Shown piece after piece: positions 10,404-10,510 of a DNA stretch of 10,510 nucleotides (position 1 is the stretch's first letter; each line of letters begins with the position of its first letter). The notes beneath the pieces were generated by a model that saw nothing but the letters and a program-made list of their open reading frames with translations, made no database searches and had not been told where the DNA came from. The DNA lies in contig QMRZ01000040.1 of the NCBI GenBank assembly GCA_003649495.1, positions 1 to 10,510 of the forward strand, in the 5' to 3' direction. The stretch comes from Thermoprotei archaeon. GTDB taxonomy: Archaea; Thermoproteota; Thermoprotei; Thermofilales; Thermofilaceae. The position numbers were made by a program, and so were the translations under genes.

Positions 10404-10510
10404 TCACCCCACCTGCCCCCTCTCCTCCATGCAGAGGGACAGGTAGTGCCCGCCCCTATGCAAGTACTCCATGGGCAACCTCAGCTTGACGAATATAGAG
10501 AGTATGGTGA
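10404..10510 (-). CDS. C-terminal end of a gene continuing beyond the window
   Basis: The minus frame is open from the right edge to TGA at 10404-10406, giving 34 residues (TILSIFVKLRLPMEYLHRGG and so on, ending MEERGQVG). Too little is present to identify it. Its stop lies three bases before the next start, so it belongs to the same operon and shows that the promoter of this operon lies outside the window. Confidence 0.55.
   Translation of the reverse strand, partial: TILSIFVKLRLPMEYLHRGGHYLSLCMEERGQVG

Overview
The window looks archaeal, most likely from a hyperthermophilic Thermoproteota (crenarchaeal) virus or integrated/conjugative element rather than ordinary chromosome. The evidence is: TATA boxes about 25 bases upstream of starts with almost no leader (leaderless transcripts), many GTG starts, heavy use of AGG and ATA codons, short tightly packed genes with 4-base stop/start overlaps, an archaeal Hjc-type Holliday junction resolvase, three ribbon-helix-helix (RHH) proteins, several winged-helix proteins, and many small membrane proteins of unknown family. 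I see no capsid, portal, terminase or integrase gene, so virus versus plasmid stays open. I noticed no tRNA, rRNA, CRISPR array or insertion sequence.

Layout. (A) 1-1005, plus strand: an unknown 160-aa protein, a 49-aa RHH protein hidden in another frame over its 3' end, and a helical 116-aa protein, closed by a T-rich hairpin shared with the convergent genes. (B) 1020-3002, minus strand: a 144-aa RHH-like protein behind its own strong promoter; an operon of a minimal Hjc-like nuclease and two unknown proteins; and an operon of an RHH repressor and a winged-helix-like protein. The two RHH promoters share one element, AGTAAAC followed by TTTATACC, with a GTG start at the expected transcription start. 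(C) 3090-4888, plus strand: a winged-helix regulator overlapping an NAD-dependent sugar epimerase, then two small two-helix membrane proteins. (D) 4885-6173, minus strand: a transglutaminase-like cysteine-protease-fold protein followed by three small overlapping genes, two encoding membrane proteins. (E) 6216-6482: one small helical protein with its own promoter. (F) 6516-10510, minus strand: a long operon that enters from beyond the right edge. It carries a partial gene, a two-site zinc protein, a cysteine-rich membrane protein, a small membrane protein, a small acidic protein, a circularly permuted C5-cytosine methyltransferase, a C2H2/winged-helix protein, a sulfatase-superfamily protein and an FkbM methyltransferase.

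How the genes may work together (inference). Regulators cluster at the strand-switch points. The epimerase, the sulfatase-like protein and FkbM suggest making or trimming a surface glycan. The cytosine methyltransferase, which has no visible target-recognition domain, suggests DNA self-modification, possibly with a partner for DNA targeting. The transglutaminase-like protein plus small membrane proteins forms a compact cassette of unknown role, possibly acting at the cell envelope. Several genes here are shorter than about 60 codons or need a start different from the longest open frame; these corrections are given per gene.
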